From: Amphibalanus amphitrite
Taxonomy: Eukaryota > Arthropoda > Thecostraca > Balanomorpha > Balanidae
DNA length: 64,000 bases
NCBI RefSeq assembly: GCF_019059575.1
Contig: NW_024881849.1
Coordinates: 248,001-312,000 of the forward strand
Direction: 5' to 3'
Part shown: positions 1 through 10,119 of the stretch, piece by piece
How positions within the stretch are numbered: the stretch's first letter is position 1
Layout: each line of letters starts with the position of its first letter
Program-made: the position numbers and the translations under genes
Notes under the pieces: model-generated
The model's input: the letters and a program-made list of their open reading frames with translations, nothing else
Told to the model about the DNA's origin: nothing
The model's database searches: none

Positions 1-1015
1 CCGGAAATCACGTCAGAGTGACGTCATGTTCGGCCGATTTCGACGCAAAACATTGAACCACGGCAATCGCTCCCAAGAGCTCAGTTTTTAAGCTAGATCC
101 AATTTCTTTGCATGAGAGGACTCAGAATAGACTGCGCTATCAAACTGCTATCTCGGATTTTCGAAATTTTGAAAATTTGGAACATTTAATATAATAAAAT
201 CAAAAATTAATATTTTTACATTTTTTCAAAAAGTTTTAGACTTTTCGAAAAAACGGAATATATGTGATAGAACGCATTATTATGACTAACTCTAGCAAGT
301 TTTAGCTAAATATCTTCAAAAATGGCCAAGTTTTACGCATTATTGCAAAAAAATCACAATTATTAATTTTTCAAATCAATTTTTCAGCACGTATTTGACA
401 TCGTACGCCAATATAAATAGCACCATCGTGTTCCTGAGCTCAAACTGCATCCAACAGACACCTTTTTTTTTGTTGAAAAATTTCAACTTCAAAATTTGAC
501 CTTTTTTGACCTGAAAGTGACCTGACCTAAGCTAAATTCGACTCAAAATGACCTACAATGACACAGACGACATCAAATTCGAAATCTCGGACCTAAATGG
601 ACCATAAAACGTGTCACGTGACCGACTCATGATATAATATTTTCGTGAACTGAGATGACCTGACCTTGACCTGAAAATCAAAGTACAAGTTTGGTACCCT
701 CAGGGTATCTAGAGCATCTCTTCACGAGTGTGTGATCCAAAAATGAGCCTGATCTGACTTGTAAGACGGCGGCCAGAGCCCAAAACGTGAACAAGCCAAA
801 ATGCTAATAATTTTTACTTTGACCTGACCTGTGACGTCATCGGTGACCTCGAGGTCAATGAAATTAGGTTTCGCTCGACAGTTTTCCAGGGCTATCAGAC
901 GCCGTTTGAATTTTGACGATCGGCCCAGTAGTTTCGGAGTTAGGAGGGGGGGCTATGAATAGCCCCCCCCCCCCCCAGTAGGGCGTGTTATACGCAGACC
1001 CCAGTGGGGCGCGTG
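1..1015. mobile_element. TTAA-flanked non-autonomous element, cut by the window edge
   Basis: The right end is visible. A TTAA lies at 1016-1019 and, reading inward, a CACGCGCCCCACTGGGGTCT-type terminal sequence is followed by a C run (about 962-976) and a short palindrome around GCTATTCATAGC. This matches the layout of the complete elements at 3493-4667 and 42912-44093 (TTAA, CG-rich terminus with GGGGTCT, homopolymer tract, palindrome). The body has no credible gene. It contains several GACCT/AGGTC words and a TGACGTCA site near position 19. The left end lies outside the window, so its size is unknown. TTAA target sites are typical of the piggyBac superfamily; membership is inferred. Confidence 0.55.
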
Positions 1016-1019
1016 TTAA

Positions 1020-1435
1020 AGCCGCGATAGTGGACGGGGCATCAACTGATCGTCGCTGACCAACGGGTTGGTGGGTGGGTGAGTTGTACATACCTGTGGT
1101 ACTACGAAAGTGTCTCTGTCCGTGCTTTGACGTGAGTGAATGTGTGAATGCTGTGAATGTTTAGATTAGTAACCGCGGATACGGATTCTGACCAGTAATC
1201 GCCACGCACTTTCAGAATGTGGATCGCTCATGATTGTTCAATACAATACAATGGGAGCTGATGGCTTGTCGCGTCAACATTGCCGCTACCGCCCACTGCG
1301 CTCACCAAGGTGATCTGGAAACGCGACCCGCTGCGTGGGTCATCTCTGGGCGTCGTGATTGTTCCAGTGTATGTGTGACCTGCTTTGGCATGCAACTTGT
1401 TTAAGGGCCTTTCTTTTTTTCTGTGTATTCTTCAG
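1020..1435 (+). other. Upstream segment of zinc-finger exon 1, with a possible small exon
   Basis: No large open frame. From about 1255 this stretch is clearly homologous to 44460-44641, the segment just before the third zinc-finger exon, so it was duplicated together with the zinc fingers. Both copies share an open reading of about 35 codons beginning near MACRVNIAATAH (copy at 44 kb: MTCRVNIAATAH). The two copies differ there by an in-frame 3-base indel. The reading ends at a GTGTATGT donor-like site near 1369-1376, and a pyrimidine-rich tract ending in TTCAG follows at 1435. A short exon plus a 60-70 base intron is plausible but unproven. Confidence 0.35.
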
Positions 1436-2463
1436 GCATAAGTGGCTCGGTTCAATGTCCCCACTGCGACTTCCGATGCTGGGGAAAGCAACGTCTGGAC
1501 GGACACGTGAAGACAAGTCACGGCCACATCGACAGGAGCGGCAGATTCAAGTGCGAGTGGTGTCAATACTCGACCGACAGGTCCAGAAACATGAAACACC
1601 ACCAAAGGACTCACGCTGGGGAACGGCCGCACCGCTGTGATGTCTGTACGGCACGGTTCACTCAACGGTCACACCTCACGGCACACATGCTGACTCACAC
1701 TGGAGTGCAGCCGTACGGCTGCTCCATCTGTATGGCGCGGTTCACTAAACGGTCACACCTCAATAGGCACATGCGGACCCACACTGGGGAGCGGCCGTAC
1801 GGGTGTTCACGTTGCCAAGCCCGTTTCGCGCTACGGGAAAATCTCAGCGAACACATGCTTACCCACACGGGGGAGAGGCCATACGGCTGCTCCATCTGCC
1901 CGGCACGGTTCACTAAACGGTCACACCTCAATAGGCACATGCGGACCCACACTGGGGAGCGGCCGTACGGCTGCTCTATCTGCACGGCACGGTTCTCTGA
2001 ACGGTCCACCCTCACCAGACACGTGCGAACCCACACTGGGGAGCGACCACACGGCTGCTCCATCTGCACGGCACGGTTCTCTAAACGGACAAACCTCAAC
2101 AACCACATGCGGACCCACACTGGGGAGCGGCCATACGGCTGCTCTATCTGCAAGGCACTGTTCACACACCGGTCACACCTTACCAGACACATGCGGACCC
2201 ACACTGGGGAGCGGCCGTATGGCTGCTCTATCTGCAAGGCACGATTCCCCGCTCGATCAGGTCTTATCAAACACATGCGGGTCCACACAGGGGAGCGGCC
2301 GTACGGCTGTTCACACTGCCAGTCCCGGTTCACTCGACGGGCACATCTCATCACGCACATGCGTACCCACACGGGGGAGCGGCCGTATTGCTGCTCCATC
2401 TGCACGGCACGGTTCGCTCAATGGTCCACCCTCGCTGGACACATGCGAACTCATAATGGTTAG
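1436..2463 (+). CDS. C2H2 zinc-finger protein, terminal exon 1 (array cut by in-frame stop)
   Basis: The exon begins at a 3' splice acceptor (pyrimidine tract ending TTCAG at 1435) in phase 1, a position conserved in the other two zinc-finger exons; no Met-initiated start is visible. It encodes 12 C2H2 fingers. The first is isolated (CPHC, 12 residues, then H-x4-H). The second is FKCEWC type. Ten then follow in register, joined by TGERP linkers, with the framework CSICxARFxxRSxLxxHMRTH. Helix positions -1, 2, 3 and 6 vary strongly from finger to finger while the framework is nearly constant; fingers 4 and 6 of the exon are identical in sequence. The expected product is a nuclear sequence-specific DNA-binding protein. 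The reading frame stops at TAG 2461-2463, where a linker GAG codon has become TAG, although more fingers follow in the same frame. It is either a shortened gene or a young pseudogene. Upstream exons were not identified with confidence. Confidence 0.75.
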
Positions 2464-2838
2464 CGGCCGTACGGCTGCTCCATTTGCACGGCACGGTTCA
2501 CTGAACGGTCTACCCTAACAAAACACATGCGCACCCACACGGGAGAACGGCGATACGCCTGCTCGATCTGCAAGGCCCGGTTCACTGAACGGCCCACCTT
2601 CACCAGACACGTGCGAACCCACACTGGGGAGCGGCCATACGGGTGCTCCGTTTGCACGGCACGGTTCACTCAACCGTCACGCCCCACTAAACACATGGGG
2701 ACCCACACGGGGGAGCGGATGTATGGCTGCTGTTACACGATTAGGCAAGGCACGATTCATTGTTCAATCAAGTCTCATCAGACACATGCGGACCGACGAG
2801 AAGAGCGGTCCGCATGCGTCCGCAGTCCGCAGTTTTAA
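2464..2838 (+). pseudogene. Continuation of the zinc-finger 1 array beyond the stop
   Basis: After the TAG at 2461-2463 the same frame resumes with three further fingers (starting YGCSIC, YACSIC and YGCSVC). A damaged one follows in which the second Cys pair is lost and the frame slips near 2735. The terminal GCACGATTC...CACATGCGG block matches the last finger and tail of the other two arrays, so these bases were once coding. If the stop is real in the population they would be 3' untranslated sequence. The finger starting at about 2467 is almost identical at DNA level to one in the second zinc-finger exon (about 6958-7041). Confidence 0.7.
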
Positions 2839-3488
2839 AACATTAGGTATACTAAAACCTCTGTAAAACTGTGGTGGTATATGCTGCTTTCCGCGCAACA
2901 TCTGCGGCACTGTTAAGATACCATCTTTCTTACCGACAGACAGACCATGCTCTTCTTCAGTCCTTGGCGTTGAAGTTTTGCTGCTCTGATGTATGTTGGT
3001 TTAACGTTTACTTACCTAAATTTAAAGCTACGTGGGTTTGGTTCGCTGGACTGACATTTCGGCTGGCGAATAGCAATCGGTCCTGTTAAAGACTAGGTCC
3101 ACTATGTCGATTCGATTGTTTCGGAAAAAAACTTCTACCACATCGTTCAGTAGCCTTTATTTGGACCTTTATCCCTCGCCGGGCCGGGGGATGGGGTGGT
3201 CGCCTCCCCCGTCCTCTTTTTCGCAGACATCTAAAAAGCGGCTGTCGGAGAGGCCAGTGTCAGCCAATGTGCAGCTGTGTTTTTTTTTTTTAAGAACGCA
3301 ATATGATTGGTGAACGCGTAATATCCTCCGCCACGATGTTTGGTCCCAACGGAAGATAGAATATAATTCTTCGTATACCTGTTTTAAGTTAAAAATCATA
3401 AACATGTTTTTTAATCGGCATCATTTTTGTCATAAAATAATCATTTATTTGTAGCAAAAAAAAATATATTTGGGAGTGGTATATATCC
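2839..3488. other. Intergenic, no gene seen
   Basis: Contains a fragment around 2850-2915 (GTGGTATATGCTGCTTTCCGCG) resembling the interior of the TTAA MITEs at 32007-32473 and 47596-48061. A T run lies near 3280. No convincing open frame or RNA gene. Confidence 0.4.
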
Positions 3489-3492
3489 TTAA

Positions 3493-4667
3493 CCCGCGCG
3501 GGGCTGGGGTCTCCAGCCGAACGCGCGGGGCTGGGGGGGGGGGGTAAATTTTACCCCCCTGTTATCTCCCGAACTAATGGTCCGATTTGGAAAATTCAAA
3601 CGCCAATCGAAAGCCCTCATCACGAACAACTAAAAACATGTACTTAATTTAAAGTTTGAGGTCAAGGTCAAGGTCAGGTCAAGGGTACAAATTGCAAGTT
3701 TCTACAGTGTCGACCTTGCACCGTAGTTGCCGAAGAATGGAGTCATGGACTGAGACTGATCGCCCAAAACGCGTTCTTAGGCTACCAAGACAATATTCGT
3801 TGCATACAATATCATTCAGAGGTCAAGGTCAAGGTCAGGTCAGGTCAGGTCACCAAAAAACAAAATATAGAAAGGGCATGTGCGACCCATGTTTTATGGG
3901 TCATTTTACTCATAGAATTCAATAGGCACACTCAATAAGTGATATGGACCACCTCTGGATGAATTTCAGGTCGAGGTCAGATCAAGGTCAGGTCAAGTGA
4001 GGTCAAATTTTGAAGTTGGTCGTTAAGGCCTAAAAAGGTGTCTATCTGATGCAGTTTTTCACGGCGAATCGAATGGTGCTATTTTTGTTTCCGTACGAGG
4101 TATAGAACTTCCAAAAAAGTCATTTTTCAAAAATTTTGTGTGTCGTGACGTCATAAAATTTTGAATAACTCCCACATTTTTGAACCGATTCTTCTAAAAT
4201 TTGGTATGTAGGTGCACATATACCACTTCTCTGACATATATTCCGGTTTTTTCGATAGACTCAAAATTTTGGATTTTATAATCATTTTCCCAAAAAAGTC
4301 AGTTTTTTTAGAAAAAAAATTTAGGCCAAAATCCAAAATTTTCAAAAAACCGAGATAGCCATTTGATAGACAAAGTAAAATTACGTATAACCTTTTTTTG
4401 TTACGTCTTGATTTTTTAAAAAATGAAGATGTTAGCGGCGTTTGAACTTTTGCCGTTTTTGAGGCGAAAATGGCGAACATGACGTCACTAAAACGTCAAT
4501 TCCTCGAAAATTTCCCGACGGATTTCGCTCAAATTTTCAGGGAACGTGTCAAATTGATGTAAGAAAAGGTACTGAAAGTTTGGCGGCGCTGCGCGCCGCC
4601 GTTTTTTAGATATCGCAAAAATTCGCGAGGGGGGGGGGGTAAAATTTACCCCCCAGCCCCGCGCGGG
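3493..4667. mobile_element. 1.18-kb TTAA element, complete copy A
   Basis: Flanked by TTAA at 3489-3492 and 4668-4671. The terminal inverted repeat begins CCCGCGCGGGGCTGGGG and ends CCCAGCCCCGCGCGGG. Each terminus is followed inward by a G or C homopolymer and the word GGTAAATTTTACC or its complement. The interior has runs of AGGTCA half-sites near 3660-3680, 3820-3850 and 3969-4015, and TGACGTCA-like words; no gene. A second, very similar copy in the same orientation lies at 42912-44093. The TTAA target duplication suggests a non-autonomous piggyBac-type element. Confidence 0.85.
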
Positions 4668-4671
4668 TTAA

Positions 4672-5025
4672 AGGACTGCTGAGGGGAACGATTTTGCCTT
4701 TTAAAATGGTTTTGAATAGTTGATGGCCGATGGGTAGGGAAGATTGGGGCAGATAGTGTCACGGGGCACATCCTGTCAGCAGGGTTTTCTCGAAAACTAT
4801 CGAGCGCATTTATGTTGTTGAAGTTAAAAGGTTTGTTTTTGCTTGACAAAGTCCGGTACTATCAATTCAACAACGTGCCGGTGACCAGGCTGTAGTCACT
4901 GGCATACCTGTAACGTGTTCGTTTTACATGATGTCATCGTGTGAATTTGCCCTTTTTTATATGAGGTATCCAGTCTCTTTAATTACTTAATTGTTTTGGG
5001 ATATTGCGTAATATTAAGGATCAGT
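4672..5025. other. Short spacer between two TTAA elements
   Basis: About 350 bases without a recognisable gene or repeat unit. Confidence 0.3.
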
Positions 5026-5029
5026 TTAA

Positions 5030-5546
5030 AGGGACTGTCCCACCTTTGCATTAGTTCTGAGTTGAGATAGCCAAGTTGGCGGCCAGGTTCAGAAACCACT
5101 ATATATCCTGGTCGCAATATCCTCAGTTTCGTGGTGTTAAAGAAATTCGTTCCCTTCATTTGAAAAGTGGGCCTTAGCTAAGGCCCTATCTCTTAACTAT
5201 TAACGGCCATTTGATGACGTCATTTGCATTTTGAACGCCTGTCACGCATGTGAAGTTTCACTTGATTTACGAATAAGCTAATCAGAGACACTTGTTATTG
5301 TATGAGCCGCGTCATATTTGAGAGCAAATACCTATATTTGCTGCCAAATTTCCCCCACATTGACATGAAGTAAATCCTTCATTACTCACAGATCCGATCT
5401 AAATGACGTCACGCTGAAATATAAAAGTCGCAATATCTAAAAAAGTATACAATGAAAACGCGTAAAAACCTGCAGAATTCGTCACAATATCAAGAGTAAC
5501 ATTTCCGAATCCTAAATGGTACTTTTTTGAAGGTGGGATAGTCCCT
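5030..5546. mobile_element. TTAA MITE family A, copy 1
   Basis: Flanked by TTAA at 5026-5029 and 5547-5550. Terminal inverted repeats are AGGGACTGTCCCACCTT and its near complement AAGGTGGGATAGTCCCT. Shares GAGTTGAGATAGCCAA with the copies at 32007-32473 and 47596-48061. No coding capacity, so it would depend on a transposase elsewhere. Confidence 0.85.
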
Positions 5547-5550
5547 TTAA

Positions 5551-6354
5551 CGAAACAAGATTTCAATGTCTAAAACTATCAAATAGATGCGGTTTTTTAC
5601 TCCCGAAGAAGTTTGCACCATGACGTCAGCATTCTCTCGTGACGCCACTTAGTACATATTTATCGCCTTGCCTGTGGCCATGTTGGATGAAATATAAAAA
5701 ACTTTGTATTTGCAACGGAAATCCAAACTTTTTGACAAGAACAAAACGCTAGTTCATGACTGTGCAGATAGCGTGATGGTGACATTGAATACCGTGTCGG
5801 GTAGTCTTGAATGTCAACATTTTTTTTTTCTGAACATATTGTCCATATTGTCGAAGTTTTCAATGAGAACCACAACATTTTTATTGACATCGAGTGGGGC
5901 ACATCATGTTACTCAATCCGCAATCTAGCCCATCTGTTCAGCATTGTTGGAATTTATGCAAGCGCTGCATTTTAAGGAGCTGCATCAAAAACCTGGGGGT
6001 CTTGAGCCATCCTTGCGTTTGGGGACATTACATTTCATAGGGTGTTGCGGCACCCATGCCTTTGTGGACGTTCAATTTTCATCTGTGTCAGCCAACCGAT
6101 CTTGTCCATTACGTGTTTATCGCCGTCGCAAGTTTATCGGCTGGTGACTGTTAATTCCACCACCGCTCCTCGACGTCTCTTTACGTCGTGACCGCATATC
6201 AGGCATCGGTCAGTACCTTCAGTGGCTCTCAAACTTCTTCGTCCAGATGCGGACGGCAAAGCTGGGGCCCTAATCCTGCTTCACCGACAACTAATGCATC
6301 GCTACTAAGGAAGCGATGCATGTCCTTCATTTTTTATATTGAGTATCACCCAGG
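5551..6354. other. Upstream region of zinc-finger exon 2
   Basis: About 800 bases with only short open frames of no recognisable similarity. A TCTCGTGACGCC-type stretch at 5634 and a T run at 5821 are the only low-complexity features. The promoter and earlier exons of the zinc-finger gene could lie here but I see no compelling signal. Confidence 0.3.
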
Positions 6355-6433
6355 ATGAAATCATTTTTGCCTGATTTTTCATATATGGCCAGAAACATTG
6401 TCGACATCCCTCTTCTCTCAATGTGTTTCACAG

Positions 6434-7605
6434 GTGTTGGTCGCACACTTCAGTGTCCCCACTGCGACGTCAGATGTCTGGGACAACATCTGGACAGACA
6501 CGTGAAGATAAGTCACGGTCACATCGGCAGGAACGGGAGATTCAAGTGCGAGCGGTGTCAATACTCGACCAACAAGTCCACCCGTATGAAACGCCACCGC
6601 ATGGCTCACACGGGGGAGCGACCCCACTGCTGCTCTATCTGTACGGCACGGTTTGCTCAGCGGTCCACTCTCACCACACACACGCGGACCCATACCGGAG
6701 AACGGCCGTATGCCTGCTCCCTCTGCCATGCACAATTCGCTGACCAGGCGCACCTCATCAGACACAAGCGAACCCACACTGGGGAGAGGCCGTATGGCTG
6801 CTCCCTCTGCAAGGCACAATTCAATGAACGGACAAAACTCACCGGGCACATGCGAACCCACACTGGGGAGCGGCCACACAGCTGCTCTATCTGCAAGGCA
6901 CGGTTCTTTGAACGGTCACATCTTACTGCACACATGCGGACCCACACTGGGGAGCGGCCGTTCGGCTGCTCCATCTGCACGGCACGGTTCACTGAACGGT
7001 CTACCCTAACAAAACACATGCGCACCCACACAGGGGAGCGGCCGTACGGCTGCTCAACCTGTGCGGCACGGTTCGCTCAACGGGCATATCTCAACGAACA
7101 CGTGCGGACCCACACGGGGGAGCGGCCGTACGGCTGCTCACACTGCGAGGCCCGGTTCACTCAACGGTCAAGCCTCAACAAAGACATGCGGTCCCACACG
7201 GGGGAGCGGCCGTACGGCTGCTCACACTGCGAGGCCCGGTTCACTCAACGGTCAAGCCTCAACAAACACATGCGGTCCCACACGGGGGAGAGGCCTTTCG
7301 GCTGCTCCATCTGCCCGGCACGGTTCTCTCAACGGTCAAGCCTCAACAAACATACGCGTACACACACGGGGGAGCGGCCGTACAGTTGCTCCCGGTGTCA
7401 GGCCCGGTTCGCTGAACGAGGAAGTCTCAACAAGCACATGCGGACCCACACGGGGGAGCGGCCGTACGGCTGCTCACACTGCCAGGCCCGGTTTACTCAA
7501 CGGGCATATCTCTTCAGACACATGCGGACCCACGCGAAGAGCGGCCACACGGCTGCCTCTACATCAGCAACGGTTCGGCAGTTTGACACAAAAAATACGT
7601 TTTAA
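6434..7605 (+). CDS. C2H2 zinc-finger protein, terminal exon 2 (intact array of 13 fingers)
   Basis: Starts at a phase-1 3' splice acceptor (GTTTCACAG ending 6433), equivalent to that of the other two arrays. An in-frame ATG at 6355 would add 26 residues if the region is not spliced. Thirteen C2H2 units follow. The first is isolated (CPHC, H-x4-H, one residue shorter than its paralogues). The second is FKCERC type. Eleven TGERP-linked fingers come next, then a short tail ending VRQFDTKNTF and a TAA stop. Finger 9 has Asp in place of the first zinc-binding His (NKDMRSH); finger 10 is an almost exact 84-base tandem duplicate of it with the His intact, which marks a very recent duplication. Contact residues at helix positions -1, 2, 3 and 6 vary while the framework is fixed. 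Probable nuclear DNA-binding protein; the target site and any effector domain are unknown. It is the best preserved of the three arrays. Confidence 0.8.
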
Positions 7606-7906
7606 AGTGGTTGGTACACTGGTGAGAATAACAAGCTGTGAGTGACCGAAGCGGTAAATCGTTTGAATGTCGAAACACAGTGCTGAGGCTTCACGACAAG
7701 TGCATGACCAGCCCCGTTGTACGTTAGTTATTCGTGTTATAGCTGTGACTCTCGTTTGTGAGCTTCGTGGCTACCAGTGTCATATCTGGTTTGTTTGTAC
7801 ATACTTATCCAGTGTGATTCAGTGGTTGTGTATTTAAAATAGCCGCCCTTACATAGGAGGAAAGGACTGTCGAACTGTCGTTATTTTAAGCGCCGTAGCG
7901 CCATTT
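7606..7906 (+). other. 3' flank of zinc-finger exon 2, duplicated at the third array
   Basis: Homologous to about 45900-46340 after the third array (shared words such as GACAAGTGCATGACC, TTCTCGTTTGTGAGCTTC with small changes, and TGATTCAGT). This shows that the duplicated block extends well past the stop codon. Probably 3' untranslated sequence. The homology resumes after 9354, so the element at 7911-9349 inserted into it. Confidence 0.5.
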
Positions 7907-8460
7907 TTAACCCATTAGTGCCGCTTGGGTCATATATGACCCAAAAGCAAAATCTTAATGTTCCTTCTCAATGGAGGCAAACGGCACTTTGATGAACTTG
8001 CGCGTGTGTTTTGTCGATTTTGTGGGTTTAGTGACGAGAGTTGGAGCGGCATAAAACTGGTGTGAGCTCGTCCACTGAAGTTTCTGGAGCCAAAGACGAC
8101 GGGACTGCACAGCCGCCGGTCACTGGCAATGGTGCGCCGTCCCAAAAAGTAATGTTGTATTATGTTTGCAATTTACTATCTGTTGAATGATCGTCTACCT
8201 ATTTAAATTTGTCTGAAAAAGTATGATGTGTATTTTTGCCCTTCTTCTCGTCACCGGATAACTTTTGTTCCTCAATAAATATCCTTGGGTCATAAATGAC
8301 CCAGCCGGCAATAGTGTTATCAATTTACTCAGTATGTTAAATACAATGGAAGCAACTGATGATTATACGATTATTTATTTCTGGGGGTTGTGATCAGATC
8401 ACAGTGGCGGATCCGAAGGAGGGGATCCGCACATCACATGGGTCACTCATGACCCCCCCC

Positions 8461-9045
8461 CCTTGGGGCCCGGGGCACCACCGACCTATCAGGAGCACCA
8501 CAGGCCTGCAGACAGGGGCACCACAAGCCTAGCAAGGGCACCACGGGCCTGTCAGGGGTACCACTGCACAGGCTTGTTAGGGGCACCACAGGCCTGCAGG
8601 AGCACCATCGGCCTAGCAAGAGCACCACAGACCTGCCAGAGGCACCAGATGCCTGCCAGGGGCACCATCGGCCTACCAGGGGCACCATCGGCCTCGCAGG
8701 GACACCTTGGGCCTGTAAAGGGCTCCACGGGCCTGTTGGGAGCACTTCAGGCTTGTCAGGGGCACCACAGTCATGCCAGGACCCAGGGGCACCAGCGGCC
8801 TAGCAGGGGCACCACAGGCCTGCCAGGGGCATCACAGGCCTAGCAATGGCACCGCGGACCTGTCAGGGTCTCAAAAAGCCTGTCAGGGGCACCTCAGGCT
8901 TGTCAGGGCCCAGGGGCACCACAGTCCTTCCAGGGACACCATAGGCCTGTCAGGCCTATGGTGTCCCTGACAGTGTCAGGGGCACCAGAAGCCTAGCAGG
9001 GGCACCACAGGCCTGCCAGCAGCACCACCAACCTCGCCAATGAGA
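8461..9045. repeat. Minisatellite, units of about 20-30 bp
   Basis: Many degenerate head-to-tail copies of a GGGGCACCACAGGCCTGCC-like unit with variable spacer length. It lies inside the TTAA-type element at 7911-9349. The open frames across it are by-products of the repeat. Confidence 0.85.
8931..8969. repeat. Near-perfect 39-bp palindrome in the minisatellite
   Basis: Two 19-base arms (CAGGGACACCATAGGCCTG and its exact complement) separated by a single T at 8950. Looks like an inverted duplication of one repeat unit. Confidence 0.85.
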
Positions 9046-9353
9046 CGTCGCAAAGCATTGCAATGCAGTGCGTCTTAATATTGATTGGCTGGGACCGCCA
9101 TACAGTAGGTATACACTTATACAGTATGCACAATAAGGTATCTAGATAAATCAGTTTTCGTGATAACTCCCATTTGTGACTATACCAATGGCGGTTGGGT
9201 CTTTTATGGCCCATGCCTATAACTTGAGAACCGATGGAACAGTTTTTTAAAGCTTGCACAGTTTTTTTTTTTTTTACTGGGACCCATGTGGCTAACATTT
9301 GTTAAGAATAACTTAAGAATCAAAAAGTAAAAATTCCGGCAGTAATGGGTTGA

Positions 9354-9638
9354 GAGCGTCCGGTTATATCGAAGTAATGCTTCTTTGTACGGCTTTGGCT
9401 CCCTCCAGTATTTGCAGCATTCCGCATTATGTGCGCAGTCTTTGTCGACAGGGCGCCGGTCTAACGTAGGTTGGCATGTTGTGTAAATCTTTATACTCTA
9501 TTCATCCCGTGTACATAAAGGCGGCTACTGTTGCTATGTGCTGTCTGTACCTACAACTTTACAAGCTTGACGGGGTGTTCCTGTCGTGTCGCCTTCGGCA
9601 GATTATGTGCCACTAAAGGCATTGTTTGCATTGCTCTA
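9354..9638 (+). other. Distal 3' flank of the duplicated zinc-finger block
   Basis: Resumes the homology with the third array's flank (about 46370-46490; shared CTTTGTCGACAGGGCG versus CTTTGTCAACAAGGCG, then GGCATGT). No gene seen. Confidence 0.45.
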
Positions 9639-9642
9639 TTGA

Positions 9643-10112
9643 GGGGCATTCCACGTCAAATCGAACAAAAATCGGCTGTTTTGCACCTTACCATCAGCGA
9701 TTTCATTATAAATTTGTGAGCGAGTTCCTGTGTCGCCCCGGACATTACATTGATGTTTTTTGCACATTCTGACCACAGGTCTTCTAAATATAGAGCATCA
9801 AATTTTTAAAAAATGTTGCATCTTTATATTTTTGAACGACCATAACTTTGGTTGTACTTGTTTGATATGAATGAAATAAACCTTACTGTTTAGGTAATTT
9901 CCTAAGCATTTGTTTAGAATTGCATCGACTTAAATATATGACCTTGAAATTTGCTTAACTCTGTTCTTAAGCACAGAAATTGAAATAGCAAAAAATATGC
10001 CACCTTCGATTTGGCTCATTTTCATATATTTTATTGCCTACCATATTCTTAACAACCTGTGAAAAAATTAGAGTGGGCCATTCATAAGTTTTGAAGAAAA
10101 TGGCACATATGC
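9643..10112 (+). repeat. Left inverted-repeat arm flanking the 27-kb array
   Basis: Begins GGGGCATTCCACGTCAAAT after TTGA (9639-9642). An inverted, diverged copy lies at 37963-38401, ending ATTTGACGTGGAATGCCCC and followed by TTGA (38402-38405). Shared inner blocks include GCCACCTTCGATTTG and GTGGGCCATTCATAA. The pair could be the two ends of one foldback-type element now split by the array, with a 4-bp TTGA duplication, or two independent insertions. Confidence 0.6.
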
Positions 10113-10119
10113 AAACGTA

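Larger units (their letters stand above)
7911..9349. mobile_element. TTAA-type element carrying a minisatellite
   Basis: Left flank TTAA 7907-7910 followed by CCCATTAGTGCCGCTTGGG. The right end is its imperfect complement CGGCAGTAATGGG with flank TTGA (9350-9353), a decayed TTAA. A near-palindrome (TTGGGTCATATATGACCCAA) follows the left terminus, a similar word recurs at 8285, and GTTGGGTCTTTTATGGCCCA occurs near the right end. The flanking sequence on both sides is one continuous homologue of the third zinc-finger array's 3' flank, so the insertion boundaries are supported by comparison. No coding frame recognised. Confidence 0.7.

Noticed and set aside
1695-2405. Long minus-strand open frame with repeated RSPVWVRM motifs
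   Set aside because: Antisense shadow of the zinc-finger repeats; the 84-bp period keeps several frames open. Similar shadows lie under the other two arrays.
7061-7645. Plus-strand frame rich in GSGRTAAHTARPGSLNG
   Set aside because: Alternative frame of the zinc-finger exon 2.
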